Shown: positions 1 through 6,365, counted from the stretch's first letter. The stretch: 19,659 nt of DNA from Baffinella frigidus (GCA_026770585.1 MU647176.1:26020-45678); one strand, 5' to 3'. Notes: generated by a model not told the origin, from the letters alone. Translations and numbers: made by a program.

Positions 1-176
1 ACCGCGTCTTTCTATTATTTGTACCGGGAGTCGTCCACTTTTCGAGAAAAATCGGAATCTCTGGTACCCAAAAAATGACTTGATGCTCTCAGAAATGAAT
101 GTATTAAAAAGATTAAGAGGATTAAGAGGAAACTGGCTTTAAAATAGTTCGGCTTTAATAATGACCATGTGGACAG

Positions 177-218
177 AGTGAGCGTGCGGCGGAGGACCTG
201 TCGCTTCCTGAGGACCGC
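177..218 (+). CDS. Putative exon 1, diverged short copy
   Basis: The segment opens after an AG at 175-176 with AGT GAG CGT GCG, the same start as the two following copies, and ends GAG GAC CGC before a GT at 219. It reads SERAAEDLSLPEDR in the frame shared with the other copies but lacks the second half of the exon. It may be a shortened copy or a decayed duplicate. Function is unknown. Confidence 0.35.
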
Positions 219-299
219 GTCTTTCTATTATCTGTACCCGGAGTCGGCCACTTTTGGGGAAGAACCGGGATGTCTGGTACCAAAAAAGTGACTTTGCAG
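219..299 (+). repeat. Short repeated intron, copy 1
   Basis: This 81-bp segment begins GTCTTTCTATTAT and ends TTGCAG, as a GT-AG intron would. It is nearly identical to 381-478, and a third version starts at position 6 and could end at the CAG at 90-92. Inside are TGTACC near the left and GGTACC near the right, a partly inverted arrangement also found in foldback DNA at 5490-5545. An intron spread as a repeat is possible; splicing is inferred. Confidence 0.5.
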
Positions 300-380
300 A
301 GTGAGCGGGCGGTGGGGGACCCGACCTTGCTCGAGGACCGCAACTTCCTGATGCGCGAGATGAAGGAGCAGCAGCGCCGC
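300..380 (+). CDS. Putative exon 1, copy a
   Basis: The segment starts after the CAG at 297-299 and stays open through the frame reading LLEDRNFLMREMKEQQRR. It ends CGC CGC before a GT at 381 that begins the repeated intron, so it lacks the SLGI tail found in the next copy. Compared with 479-579 the aligned codons differ at ACC/ACG, TTG/CTG, TTC/TTT and CTG/TTG (all synonymous) and AAC/GAC. The protein family is not recognised. Confidence 0.45.
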
Positions 381-478
381 GTCTTTCTATTATTTGTACC
401 GGGAGTCGTCCACTTTTGGGGAAGAATCGGGATGTCTGGTACAAAAACACCAAAAAGTGACTTTACGCATGTGGGCAG
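381..478 (+). repeat. Short repeated intron, copy 2
   Basis: This 98-bp GT-AG segment is a near copy of 219-299 with a longer 3' end (ACTTTACGCATGTGGGCAG). It separates two copies of exon 1. The TTTGTACC and CTGGTACAAA motifs near its ends form an imperfect inverted pair. Confidence 0.5.
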
Positions 479-579
479 AGTGAGCGGGCGGTGGGGGACC
501 CGACGCTGCTCGAGGACCGCGACTTTTTGATGCGCGAGATGAAGGAGCAGCAGCGCCGCTCTCTCGGCATCGTCTCGGG
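479..579 (+). CDS. Putative exon 1, copy b (most complete)
   Basis: The exon begins after the CAG at 476-478 in phase 0 and reads SERAVGDPTLLEDRDFL, then MREMKEQQRRSLGIVS. It ends with two extra bases (GG) before a GTAGCC donor at 580. Those two bases join the single leading G of exon 2 (1562 or 1681) to give GGG followed by TAC ATG, so the phase fits. Without splicing the frame stops at 581-583. The peptide is charged and probably helical. I do not recognise the family. Confidence 0.5.
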
Positions 580-584
580 GTAGC

Positions 585-668
585 CCCTGAACCCGAAACC
601 CGAAACCTGAAACCCGAAACCCGAAACCCGAAACCCGAAACCCGAAACCCGAAACCCGAAACCCGAAA
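585..668 (+). repeat. CCCGAAA heptamer array
   Basis: Tandem 7-bp CCCGAAA units with a few CCTGAAA variants follow directly after the exon 1b donor. The minus strand reads through as low-complexity GFRVSGF repeats, which are not genes. Confidence 0.85.
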
Positions 669-742
669 TCCTAAAAACAAAACAGCCAGGGCCGTCTCGG
701 GACGGGCCCGCCTCGGGCGAGATCAGACGTCATTTATGTGGA

Positions 743-857
743 TAGAGCGCTGTGCAGAGAAGTTGGCCACCGAAAACTGGGAAATTTGGGAAATTGCAGC
801 CGTTTATATTCACTTTGGAGAAATTTCTGGTGCCAAATTTCTCAAAAGTGGACATAA
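743..857 (+). mobile_element. Partial TAGAGCG foldback element
   Basis: The left end TAGAGCGCTGTGCAGAGAAG matches the element at 10745-10920, followed by the GGCCAC and GGGAAATT motifs and then AAATTTCTCAAAAGTGGACA. The right terminal arm is missing. It lies directly upstream of exon 1c, which is cut at its 5' side. The flank CATTTATGTGGATA recurs without the element at 1258-1271. Confidence 0.6.
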
Positions 858-861
858 ACGC

Positions 862-920
862 GACTTCCTGATGTGCGAGATGAAGGAGCAGCAGCGCCGC
901 TCCCTCGGCATCATCTCGGG
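862..920 (+). CDS. Putative exon 1, copy c (5' truncated)
   Basis: The frame reads DFLMCEMKEQQRRSLGIIS and ends with GG before a GTAACC donor at 921, the same phase as copy b and a better donor. Differences from copy b are TTT/TTC, TTG/CTG and TCT/TCC (synonymous) plus CGC/TGC and GTC/ATC. Its 5' part is replaced by foldback-element sequence, so it lacks its own acceptor. Confidence 0.4.
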
Positions 921-924
921 GTAA

Positions 925-1229
925 CCTAACCCCTGAACCTGACACCCGAAACCCGACAACCGACAACCGAAACCTGAAACCCGTCAACCGATAACCGAAA
1001 CCCGAAACCCGACAACCGAAACCTGAAACCCGAAACCCGATAACCGAAACCCGAAACCCGACAACCGAAAACTGAAACCCGAAACCCGAAACCCGACAAC
1101 CGACAACCGAAACCTGAAACCCGACAACCGATAACCGAAACCCGAAACCCGACAACCGAAACCTGAAACCCGAAACCCGATAACCGAAACCCGAAACCCG
1201 ACAACCGAAACCCGAAACCCGAAACCTGC
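925..1229 (+). repeat. CCGAAAC / CCGACAA heptamer array
   Basis: About 300 bp of 7-bp units, CCCGAAA alternating with CCGACAA and CCGATAA, with higher-order periodicity. It follows the exon 1c donor. Related sequence flanks it on both sides (703-744 and 1231-1270), suggesting a duplicated segment. Open frames on the minus strand are repeat translation. Confidence 0.85.
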
Positions 1230-1344
1230 GAAGACCTTCTCGGGCGAAAACACAAGTCATTTATGTGGATACGATTCATAGGCTAATTTGTGGGGAACAT
1301 CCTCCTCTTCAGGGGATCTCCTCGTAGGGGAAAAAACTCATCAG

Positions 1345-1561
1345 TGTTCCGAAAACCCTAAACTCTACATCCTGAACCCCAAACTCTAAACCCCAAACCC
1401 TAAACCCTAAACCGTATCCCCTAAACCCTAAATCATAAACCCTAAACCCTAAACCCCAAGCCCTAAACCCTCCACCCTAAACCCTGAACCCTACACCCTA
1501 AACCCTAAACCCTACACCCCAACCCCCAACCCCCAAACCCCAAACCCCAAATCCCAAACAG
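1345..1561 (+). repeat. CCCTAAA telomere-like array ending at a splice acceptor
   Basis: Degenerate CCCTAAA/CCCCAAA heptamers run without interruption to AAACAG at 1556-1561, where exon 2a begins. The sequence before it (1314-1345, CTCGTAGGGGAAAAAACTC) recurs at 1611-1645 after exon 2a, so the array plus exon looks duplicated. It is interstitial, not a chromosome end. Confidence 0.75.
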
Positions 1562-1613
1562 GTACATGACGTCGGCCCCGACGACAGTCAAAGCGAAGAT
1601 GTCCCAGATGCTC
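1562..1613 (+). CDS. Putative exon 2, short copy a
   Basis: After the AAACAG acceptor, one G completes the previous codon, then TAC ATG ACG opens the frame YMTSAPTTVKAKMSQML. It ends before a GTGGGG that may be a weak donor. Against copy b the codon differences are TCG/TCA, TCC/TCG and CTC/CTG (synonymous) and CAG/AAG. The remaining two thirds of the exon are missing. Confidence 0.4.
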
Positions 1614-1680
1614 GTGGGGGAAAAACTCATCTGTGTTCAGAAAACCGTTATCTCTACACCCTGAACCCTGAACCCCACAG

Positions 1681-1798
1681 GTACATGACGTCAGCCCCGA
1701 CGACAGTCAAAGCGAAGATGTCGAAGATGCTGCGCGCAATCAAGAAGAAGATCCCGCTCGGCGAGCGCGAAAACCTCTCGGAAAACTGCTCGCGACAG
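1681..1798 (+). CDS. Putative exon 2, complete copy b
   Basis: This is the best-defined exon: acceptor CCCCACAG, 118 bp, donor CGACAG|GTAAAC. The frame (one leading base plus 39 codons) reads YMTSAPTTVKAKMSKMLRA, then IKKKIPLGERENLSENCSRQ. Its phase fits exon 1 upstream (two trailing bases) and exon 3 downstream (phase 0). The middle is strongly basic and could form an amphipathic helix. No family recognised. Confidence 0.55.
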
Positions 1799-2027
1799 GT
1801 AAACCCTAAACACTTACCCCTGAACCCTAAACCCTAAACACTTACCCCTAAACCCTAAACCCTAAACACTTACCCCTAAACCATAAACCGTGAACCATAA
1901 ACCATTCACCATAAACTCTGAACCCTAAACTCTTCACCATACACCCTAAACCCCCAAACCCCATACCCCAAAACCCAAAACCCAAAACCCAAAACAGCAA
2001 ACCCTAAACCCTGAACCCCAAACACAG
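1799..2027 (+). repeat. Intron made of telomere-like heptamers
   Basis: From the donor GTAAACCCTAAACAC to the acceptor AACACAG the interval is almost wholly CCCTAAA-type heptamers (also CACTTAC, CCATAAA and CCCAAAA variants). The donor itself reads as part of the repeat. The C/A-rich repeat sits where a polypyrimidine tract is expected. Confidence 0.65.
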
Positions 2028-2071
2028 GAGTACCAGAGCAGCGTGGGGCGCTCTGCCGAGCGCCGTTCCCG
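2028..2071 (+). CDS. Putative exon 3, copy a
   Basis: After AACACAG the phase-0 frame reads EYQSSVGRSAERRS and ends with CG before a GTCTGA donor. It is Arg/Ser-rich and short (44 bp). The phase continues directly from exon 2b, and the two trailing bases can be completed by the leading G of exon 5. The final codons are nearly the same in copy b but with four synonymous changes. Confidence 0.45.
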
Positions 2072-2131
2072 GTCTGAAACCCGAACCCCGAAACCCGACA
2101 AAACCGTCAAGTTGATATTTTAAACAGTAAC

Positions 2132-2205
2132 AGAGTGTCCCGTGCGTGGATCCATCGGAGATGGGAGCACGTTGAGCGGCGCTCGTCCGCCGAGCGACGC
2201 TCACG
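2132..2205 (+). CDS. Putative exon 3, copy b
   Basis: The frame is open from about 2132 and ends EHVERRSSAERRSR with CG before GTCTGA at 2206, the same donor as copy a. TCT/TCC, CGC/CGA, CGT/CGC and TCC/TCA are synonymous differences in the shared SAERRSR part. The 5' boundary is uncertain: a CAG lies at 2131-2133 but the upstream residues do not match copy a. Confidence 0.35.
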
Positions 2206-2215
2206 GTCTGAAACC

Positions 2216-2596
2216 TTACACCCGAACACTTGAACCCCGGAACCCGAACCTCGAACCCCGAACCTCGAACCCCGACACCCGAAAACTTGAACCCCGAAAC
2301 CCGAAACCCGAACCCCGGAACTCTGCACCCTGAACACTCCAACCAACACTTCGAAACCCGGAACGTGGAACCCGAAACCCGAAAACCGAAAACCGAAACC
2401 CGAAACCCGGAACCCGAAACCCGGAACCCGAAACTCGAAACCCGGAACCCGAAACCCGGAACCCGAAACCCGAAACCCTGTACTGTACAACCAACACTTT
2501 GAAACCCTAAACCCCGAACCTAAGCTCGAAACCATGAACCCGAAACCCGAAACCCGAAACATCAACCCCGGAACCCGAAACCTTGAACCGCGACGA
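2216..2596 (+). repeat. CCCGAAA / CCCGGAA heptamer array
   Basis: About 380 bp of diverged heptamers (CCCGAAC, CCCGAAA, CCCGGAA) follow the exon 3b donor. ACCAACACTT occurs twice (about 2340 and 2489), marking an internal duplication. Long open frames on both strands are translated repeats and not genes. Confidence 0.85.
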
Positions 2597-2621
2597 TTCT
2601 TTGAGCCCGATCTTTCCGCAG

Positions 2622-2659
2622 TCGTGCAGCGTGATGACTGTGCGCGAGTTCATCTCAGA
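2622..2659 (+). CDS. Putative exon 4, copy a (uncertain)
   Basis: After TTTCCGCAG the sequence reads VQRDDCARVH in the frame best conserved with copy b: CGT/CGC, GTT/GTC and CAT/CAC are synonymous. The frame stops at 2660 and no clear GT donor is seen. Its phase does not fit exon 3, so this copy may be dead. Confidence 0.3.
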
Positions 2660-2718
2660 TAACGTATTTATTAATGAGTTTCTCTACAGTCAACCCCCCC
2701 ACAAAACCGTCAACTTAG

Positions 2719-2790
2719 CACGACCGGGTCGTGCAGCGCGATGACTACGCGCGAGTCCACACGAGACGCGCGAGTCCACACGAGAATGCG
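2719..2790 (+). CDS. Putative exon 4, copy b (uncertain)
   Basis: After a TTAG at 2715-2718 the frame reads HDRVVQRDDYARVHTR. A 19-bp tandem duplication (CGCGCGAGTCCACACGAGA) then shifts the frame before GTGCCT at 2791. Without the duplication the exon would end in the phase needed by exon 5. Confidence 0.3.
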
Positions 2791-2974
2791 GTGCCTATTT
2801 AAAACCGACGTGCTTTTAAAAGTGGGCATTCGTGTAGTAACTTTCGTTGATTGGTCACGTAACTAGTCATGTATTTGCCAGGCGCGAGGTTGGAACACCG
2901 TATCCTGGTACAAATACGCGATGACCGCGTGGGGCTCGTAACGTGTCTGACTCCGGTGGGGCTCGTAACCTCAG
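2791..2974 (+). other. Intron-like interval without recognisable content
   Basis: This holds a short duplicated phrase (GTGGGGCTCGTAAC, about 2929 and 2957) and a GGTCACGTAACT motif shared with the foldback element at 9208-9253. I see nothing else before the CCTCAG acceptor at 2974. Confidence 0.4.
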
Positions 2975-3049
2975 GAACGGGGAGAGGGAGGCGATTGACA
3001 TCGGAGACATCCGGAACGAGGACTCGGACGACGACGAAGAGGCACCAGG
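2975..3049 (+). CDS. Putative exon 5, copy a (acidic)
   Basis: After CCTCAG one G completes the previous codon, then the frame reads NGEREAIDIGDIRNED followed by SDDDEEAP. It ends near a GTTCAG at 3050. The leading G fits the CG left by exon 3. The acidic run suggests a disordered or charged linker. Copy b differs at six synonymous codons (AGG/AGA, ATT/ATC, GGA/GGG, CGG/CGC, GAA/GAG, CCA/CCG) and two non-synonymous ones. Confidence 0.5.
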
Positions 3050-3077
3050 GTTCAGGGGAACGATCTAATCCTGTCGA

Positions 3078-3213
3078 GTATCCATAATGAATACGATTTT
3101 GGTGTATCTTAGCGGTAGAAATAAGACAGTCATATATCTAGACTTCATTTAGAGCCTCAAGATGCACGAGAATCGGATCGGAGATCCCCGAAATCGTATT
3201 TATTATGAATATT
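3078..3213. mobile_element. Foldback element with TATTCATAAT-type arms
   Basis: The left arm TATCCATAATGAATACGATT is mirrored by the right arm AATCGTATTTATTATGAATA, giving roughly 20-bp imperfect inverted repeats around about 95 bp. No coding capacity. The rest of 3050-3389 shows nothing I can name. Confidence 0.6.
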
Positions 3214-3389
3214 CGTCCGGATGAGATCGGCGTTAATGACCCTTAGCGCCCCGCCTCCAGCTTGATGACTCCCGCCACCCAATGGATTATACCTCACTGG
3301 AGCTGTCTCTTACGTGTAGGGCGTGACATAGGCGTGTGGTTTTGCCACGCGAAATGCGGGCATGTCGGACGTAAGGCTTCTTGGCCAAG

Positions 3390-3609
3390 GCAAGAGAGGC
3401 GATCGACATCTTATCTCAGAAAACGAGTTCTAAAACTCGTTTTCTCAAGTCAATTCCTCTACAAATTTGTCAACTTATGTGGAGAGTAAAGAATAAGTTG
3501 ACGAATTTGTAGGGGAATTGACTGAAGAAAACGGGTTCTAAAACTCGTTTTCTGAGATAACATCGGGGACATCCGCAACGAGGACTCGGACGACGACGAG
3601 GAGACACCG
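3390..3609 (+). pseudogene. Exon 5, copy b, split by a 150-bp foldback insertion
   Basis: The left part (3390-3410) reads AREAIDI and the right part (3565-3609) reads GDIRNEDSDDDEETP. Between them lies a complete inverted-repeat element (3411-3560) flanked by CATC on both sides. Taking out the element and one CATC restores the frame of the uninterrupted copy at 2975-3049. As it stands the copy is broken unless the element is spliced out, for which I see no good sites. Another element begins seven bases after the right part. Confidence 0.65.
3411..3560. mobile_element. TTATCTCAG foldback element, copy 1, in exon 5b
   Basis: 150-bp element with arms of about 67 bp beginning TTATCTCAGAAAACGAGTT, plus a small secondary palindrome (AACGAGTT...AACTCGTT) in each arm. 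The flanking CATC at 3407-3410 and 3561-3564 is a 4-bp target duplication, confirmed by the uninterrupted exon copy. No coding capacity, so it depends on enzymes encoded elsewhere. Confidence 0.85.
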
Positions 3610-3615
3610 CCCCAC

Positions 3616-3776
3616 CCACACAGCGGACTACGAAGGGAATTTCGGGCGCTGGGAGCCCGAGTTTCCGTAACCTTGTCCGTAGGAACCCCCCTATGTCCCT
3701 ACGGGTTGCCTACCGTAGGGTCCGAGGCCTTGCCGCTTAAGGGTTATTCGAAATCTCTTTGAAGTCCGCTGTGTGG
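3616..3776 (+). mobile_element. CCACACAGCGGACT element, copy A
   Basis: 161-bp element with terminal inverted repeats CCACACAGCGGACTACGAAG / CTTTGAAGTCCGCTGTGTGG. The interior carries CCGTAGGAACCCCCCTATG and CCTACCGTAGGGTCCGAGG. Similar copies lie at 4564-4723 (same orientation) and 5661-5812 (opposite). I could not fix the target duplication. Confidence 0.8.
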
Positions 3777-3870
3777 ACAAGGCTGGCATTGGCCTTTTCT
3801 TACATGTTGGTTTTAAGGTCGCGTCCAGGATTTGTACTGAGGCGTGCTGACGTTGGTCACGTAACTCTGC
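3777..3870 (-). mobile_element. Half copy of the GGTCACGTAACT foldback element
   Basis: This stretch (CTGGCATTGGCCTTTTCTTA, then TTTTAAGGTCGC and GGTCACGTAACTCTG) is the reverse complement of the right half of the element near 9208-9335. Only one arm is kept. Confidence 0.5.
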
Positions 3871-3885
3871 TGATTTTCGTGGAGT

Positions 3886-3930
3886 TCCGACGACGAGGAG
3901 GCGAAACACTTCACTGCCAGACCTGAGATT
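3886..3930 (+). pseudogene. Possible third copy of the acidic exon 5 end
   Basis: The frame reads SDDEEAKHFTARPE and resembles the end of exon 5. A fourth fragment, SDADEEPRL, follows at about 4030-4056. Both are short, the similarity is limited to acidic residues, and splice sites are unclear. Confidence 0.25.
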
Positions 3931-4151
3931 TTGTTCAAGTCAATTCACCCACAAAATCTGTCAACTTAGAAAGGAGGTACCCAGAGTGGGTACTTCGAAA
4001 ATCGATTTTCGCCTTGAGTTGACTAATACTCTGATGCAGACGAGGAGCCCCGTCTCTGTTGGCCACGCGGACTGAATGTAACAACGGCAAAATCGAGGAA
4101 ACCCTGTTTTTTTCGGCCCCGGGAAACCCTCGTCCGCACCGTTCCAATCCT

Positions 4152-4232
4152 TACGGAGTTTCCGGGCAGTTTCGGGGGTGCATATTTTTGGGGGCGGTTT
4201 CGGGGGTACTGTCTCGCGGTCGCGGTCCTTCG
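4152..4232 (-). pseudogene. Inverted fragment of exon 6 with the start of its intron
   Basis: On the minus strand this reads CATACGAAGGACCGCGACCG and then GAGACAGTACCCCCGAAAC, matching exon 6e and its 3' intron at 5258-5330 with few changes. It lies in opposite orientation about 1 kb upstream of the plus-strand copies. Flanking DNA at 4056-4085 and 4282-4327 shows partial inverted similarity, so it may sit inside a foldback element. Confidence 0.55.
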
Positions 4233-4367
4233 TATGTTTCCGAGGAAACGTGCAAATGGCTCAAACGTTTCGCCAGATAAGGGATGTTGTTTACTTTTGG
4301 CATTTTTGACTGTTTTCGTGGCCACCAGATGCAAAACTCGTGTTGATTATTGGAGCCGTTGAAACAG

Positions 4368-4406
4368 GCAAAGCGGTTGCAGAGGGAACTTTTGGTTGTC
4401 CTTGGA
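4368..4406 (+). pseudogene. Exon 6 fragment a
   Basis: After AAACAG the frame reads AKRLQRELLVV, matching only the start of exon 6d (VKRLQREL). It then runs into the TTGGAGCCATT repeat and lacks the DLEHT part. Confidence 0.35.
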
Positions 4407-4563
4407 GCCATTAGTTCCGCTGCCGAGCGGGGAGGGAACAGTTCAGCAATTTTAAATATTCCCTCCTGAAGCCAGGCCCAGAATCTGGACCTGGACTTTT
4501 AAAATGTGCCCAGATCCCCCCTCGAGAGCGGACCCTTGGAGCCATTGGTAACCCTTGGAGCCA

Positions 4564-4723
4564 CCACACAGCGGGCTACGACGAGATTTTCGGCCCAAAT
4601 CGGGCCACCTTTCCGTTACCTTATCCGTAGGAACCCCTATGTCCCTACGGATTGCCTACCGTAGGGTCGTAGGTCTTGTCGCTTAAGGGTTGTTTGGAAA
4701 TCCCTTCGAAGTCCGCTTTGTGG
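4564..4723 (+). mobile_element. CCACACAGCGG element, copy B
   Basis: 160-bp copy with ends CCACACAGCGGGCTACGA and TTCGAAGTCCGCTTTGTGG. It shares with copy A the interior CCTATGTCCCTACGG, CCTACCGTAGGGTC and CGCTTAAGGGTTGTTTGG. No coding capacity. Confidence 0.8.
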
Positions 4724-4747
4724 TAGTAACGCTTCGAGCCGTTTCAG

Positions 4748-4780
4748 GTAAAGCGGCTGCAGAAGGAGCCGTTGGTTACC
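4748..4780 (+). pseudogene. Exon 6 fragment b
   Basis: After GTTTCAG the frame reads VKRLQKEPLVT, then diverges into TTGG-rich repeat. It keeps only the acceptor and the first six codons of exon 6. Confidence 0.35.
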
Positions 4781-4930
4781 CCTTGGGGCAGTACCCGTTG
4801 GGGCCATTGATAACCCTTGGAGCCATTCATAGATGCAGGTAAAGCGGCTGCAGGGAGCTGTCCTTGGAGCCATTAGTAAGCGTTGGAGCCATTCGTAAGC
4901 GTTGGAGCCATTAGTAACCCTTGGAGCCGT
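4780..4930 (+). repeat. TTGGAGCCATT(C/A)GTAAGCG minisatellite
   Basis: Short repeats built on CTTGGAGCCATTAGTAA and GTTGGAGCCATTCGTAAGC fill the gaps between exon 6 copies. The same TTGGAGCCATT word recurs at about 4535-4562, 8655-8682 and, with variation, in the 140-bp repeats near 9500. Confidence 0.65.
4839..4870 (+). pseudogene. Exon 6 fragment c
   Basis: After GATGCAG the frame reads VKRLQGAVLGA and then enters the TTGGAGCCATT minisatellite. It is a third partial copy of the exon 6 start. Confidence 0.35.
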
Positions 4931-4935
4931 TTCAG

Positions 4936-5007
4936 GTAAAGCGGCTGCAGCGGGAGCTCGCGGACCTGGAGCACACGGTGCGCTCCGAGGACCGCGACGA
5001 TGAGACG
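4936..5007 (+). CDS. Putative exon 6, complete copy d
   Basis: After TTTCAG the 72-bp phase-0 exon reads VKRLQRELADLEHTVRSEDR then DDET, before a GTACCC donor at 5008. The spacing of Leu and charged residues suggests a coiled coil continuing into exon 7, which also starts in phase 0. Compared with copy e, GAC/GAT, CTG/CTA, CAC/CAT and ACG/ACA are synonymous. Family not recognised. Confidence 0.5.
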
Positions 5008-5115
5008 GTACCCCCGAAACCGCCCGCGAAATTATGCACCCCCGAAACTGCCCGCGAAATTATGCACCCCCGAAACTGCCCGCGAAATTATGCACCCCCG
5101 AAAATGCCCGCGAAA
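5008..5115 (+). repeat. 28-bp tandem repeat, array 1
   Basis: About three to four units of a 28-bp repeat containing ATGCACCCCCGAAACTG and CCCGCGAAATT start at the exon 6d donor. A similar array follows exon 6e, so exon and repeat were duplicated together. Confidence 0.8.
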
Positions 5116-5230
5116 CCCTCACTTGGGTTGGCGGACTATTCGCGAGTTGACTTGCTGGGTGTGCGGTACAAATTCGTCAACTTTGGAGCGGGAAAGAGCC
5201 TGGGTGCAGCAAATTGGGGATCCCGAATAG

Positions 5231-5284
5231 ACTGAGGCGGAGCGGGCGGATCTAGAGCATACGAAGGACCGCGACGGCGAGACA
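5231..5284 (+). CDS. Putative exon 6, copy e
   Basis: After AATAG the 54-bp phase-0 frame reads TEAERADLEHTKDRDGET before a GTACCC donor at 5285. It is an in-frame shorter version of copy d (three residues missing after LEHT). Phase 0 at both ends means either copy could be used or skipped without changing frame. Confidence 0.45.
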
Positions 5285-5400
5285 GTACCCCCGAAACTGC
5301 CCCCAAAATAATGCACCCCCGAAACTGCCCGCGAAATAATGCACCCCCGAAACTGCCCCCGCGAAATTATGCACCCCCGAAACTACCTCCAAAATCCTCA
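5285..5400 (+). repeat. 28-30-bp tandem repeat, array 2
   Basis: About four units of the same repeat as at 5008-5115 (TGCACCCCCGAAACTGCCC with AAATAATGCA or AAATTATGCA joints), starting at the exon 6e donor. Confidence 0.8.
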
Positions 5401-5451
5401 ACCAGGGTGTAGACGCCCTGATTCCGGCGTCGACCTGATTCCGGCGTTCAG

Positions 5452-5597
5452 TAGAGCGCTTAAAAAAAAGATTTTTCCAGAAATTCAGAGATTTTGTACC
5501 AGGACGTGACATGAAATCGGTCCATCTAAACGATTCTGGTACAAACTCTGAGAACATTTCTCATTGAAATCGGCCAAGTTTTCTCACAAGCGCTCTA
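5452..5597. mobile_element. TAGAGCG foldback element
   Basis: 146-bp segment bounded by TAGAGCGCTT and AAGCGCTCTA. Its inner right arm (GGCCAAGTTTTCTCAC) resembles the arm of the 10745 element. It contains TTTTGTACCAGG and CTGGTACAAACTC, a second inverted pair, and GTCCATCTAAACGATT, a word also at 11218 (inverted) and 17839. Confidence 0.7.
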
Positions 5598-5660
5598 CCA
5601 CCCTACCGTTTTGTATGCGATCGCACCCTACGGAATGCCGTCATTGGGAGTGATGCCGTA

Positions 5661-5812
5661 CCACACAGCGTACTTCGAAGGGATTTCTGAACAACCCTTA
5701 AGCGACAAGACCTACGACCCTACGGTAGGCAACCCGTAGGGACATAGGGGGGTTCCTACGGATACGGTAACGGAAACTCGGCCCGAAATGGGCCGGAAAG
5801 CCAGCTGTGTGG
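5661..5812 (-). mobile_element. CCACACAGCG element, copy C, inverted
   Basis: 152-bp copy in the opposite orientation to copies A and B, ending CCACACAGCGTACTTCGAAG and CCAGCTGTGTGG. Between here and 5920 I see nothing else. Confidence 0.8.
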
Positions 5813-5919
5813 AATACGGTGCCCACCCTTCACCCCCGAATCCCCGAAGTCGCCTTTAGGGCGATCCTTTCGGCACAATGCACGCACACCCCCTACTACA
5901 ATACAAGCACACTGACCAC

Positions 5920-6043
5920 ACCCTAACTCATAAACCTTAAACCATACACCATAAACCATGAGCTATAAACCAGAGACAATAAGCCATAAACCATCAACCA
6001 TCAACCATAAACCATAAACCGTGAACGCTAAACCCTAAAACAG
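5920..6043 (+). repeat. CCATAAA-type heptamer tract ending at a splice acceptor
   Basis: Degenerate heptamers (ACCATAA, CCCTAAA, ATCAACC) run to AAAACAG at 6037-6043, immediately followed by exon 7. This repeats the arrangement seen before exons 2 and 3. Confidence 0.7.
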
Positions 6044-6122
6044 GATCTGCTGAAGCAGCTGGAGGAAATCAACTCGCTGGCCAACCTCATGCAGCAGTTC
6101 GACGAAGCCGGCGGCGTGTCAG
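6044..6122 (+). CDS. Putative exon 7, complete copy
   Basis: After AAAACAG the 79-bp phase-0 exon reads DLLKQLEEINSLANLMQQF, then DEAGGVS, with one trailing G before GTCCCC. Leu and Glu spacing suggests a coiled coil continuing exon 6. The trailing G is completed by the leading GG of exon 8. At least four diverged copies of the 3' part follow before 7140. Function unknown. Confidence 0.5.
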
Positions 6123-6365
6123 GTCCCCTCCACTGCGAATCCGGATATTTTGTGAACGTGATCACCCCCACACCACACGAGGCTACCCATGCGAACATAA
6201 TAAAAGGGACTTTTAAAGTTTTGTGGGGAAATGGTCACGTGTCGCGCGCCTCCGCGGCGGGACCTGTGTAAAGTCGCTGCTTTTCATCTGAAAATTACTA
6301 CACACGTTTACAATCGATATTTATTCTGTTCGCATAGGTAGCCTCGTGTGGCAAGGGGGTCCCTC

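Larger units (their letters stand above)
1..579 (+). repeat. Tandem exon-intron array (exon 1 copies)
   Basis: Exon-like segments at 177-218, 300-380 and 479-579 are separated by near-identical short introns. The first five bases of the window match the end of another exon copy followed by the same intron, so the array extends upstream. The unit is about 125-178 bp. It reads as local serial duplication of an exon with its intron. Confidence 0.6.

Noticed and set aside
1345-2027. A chromosome end marked by CCCTAAA repeats
   Set aside because: The repeats are degenerate, interstitial, mixed with variants, and flanked by exon-like sequence on both sides.
390-2565. Long open frames reading GFRVSGF repeats on the minus strand and EPRNPNP-type repeats on the plus strand
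   Set aside because: They are translations of CCCGAAA-type heptamers, open in several frames because the unit is 7 bp and lacks stops.
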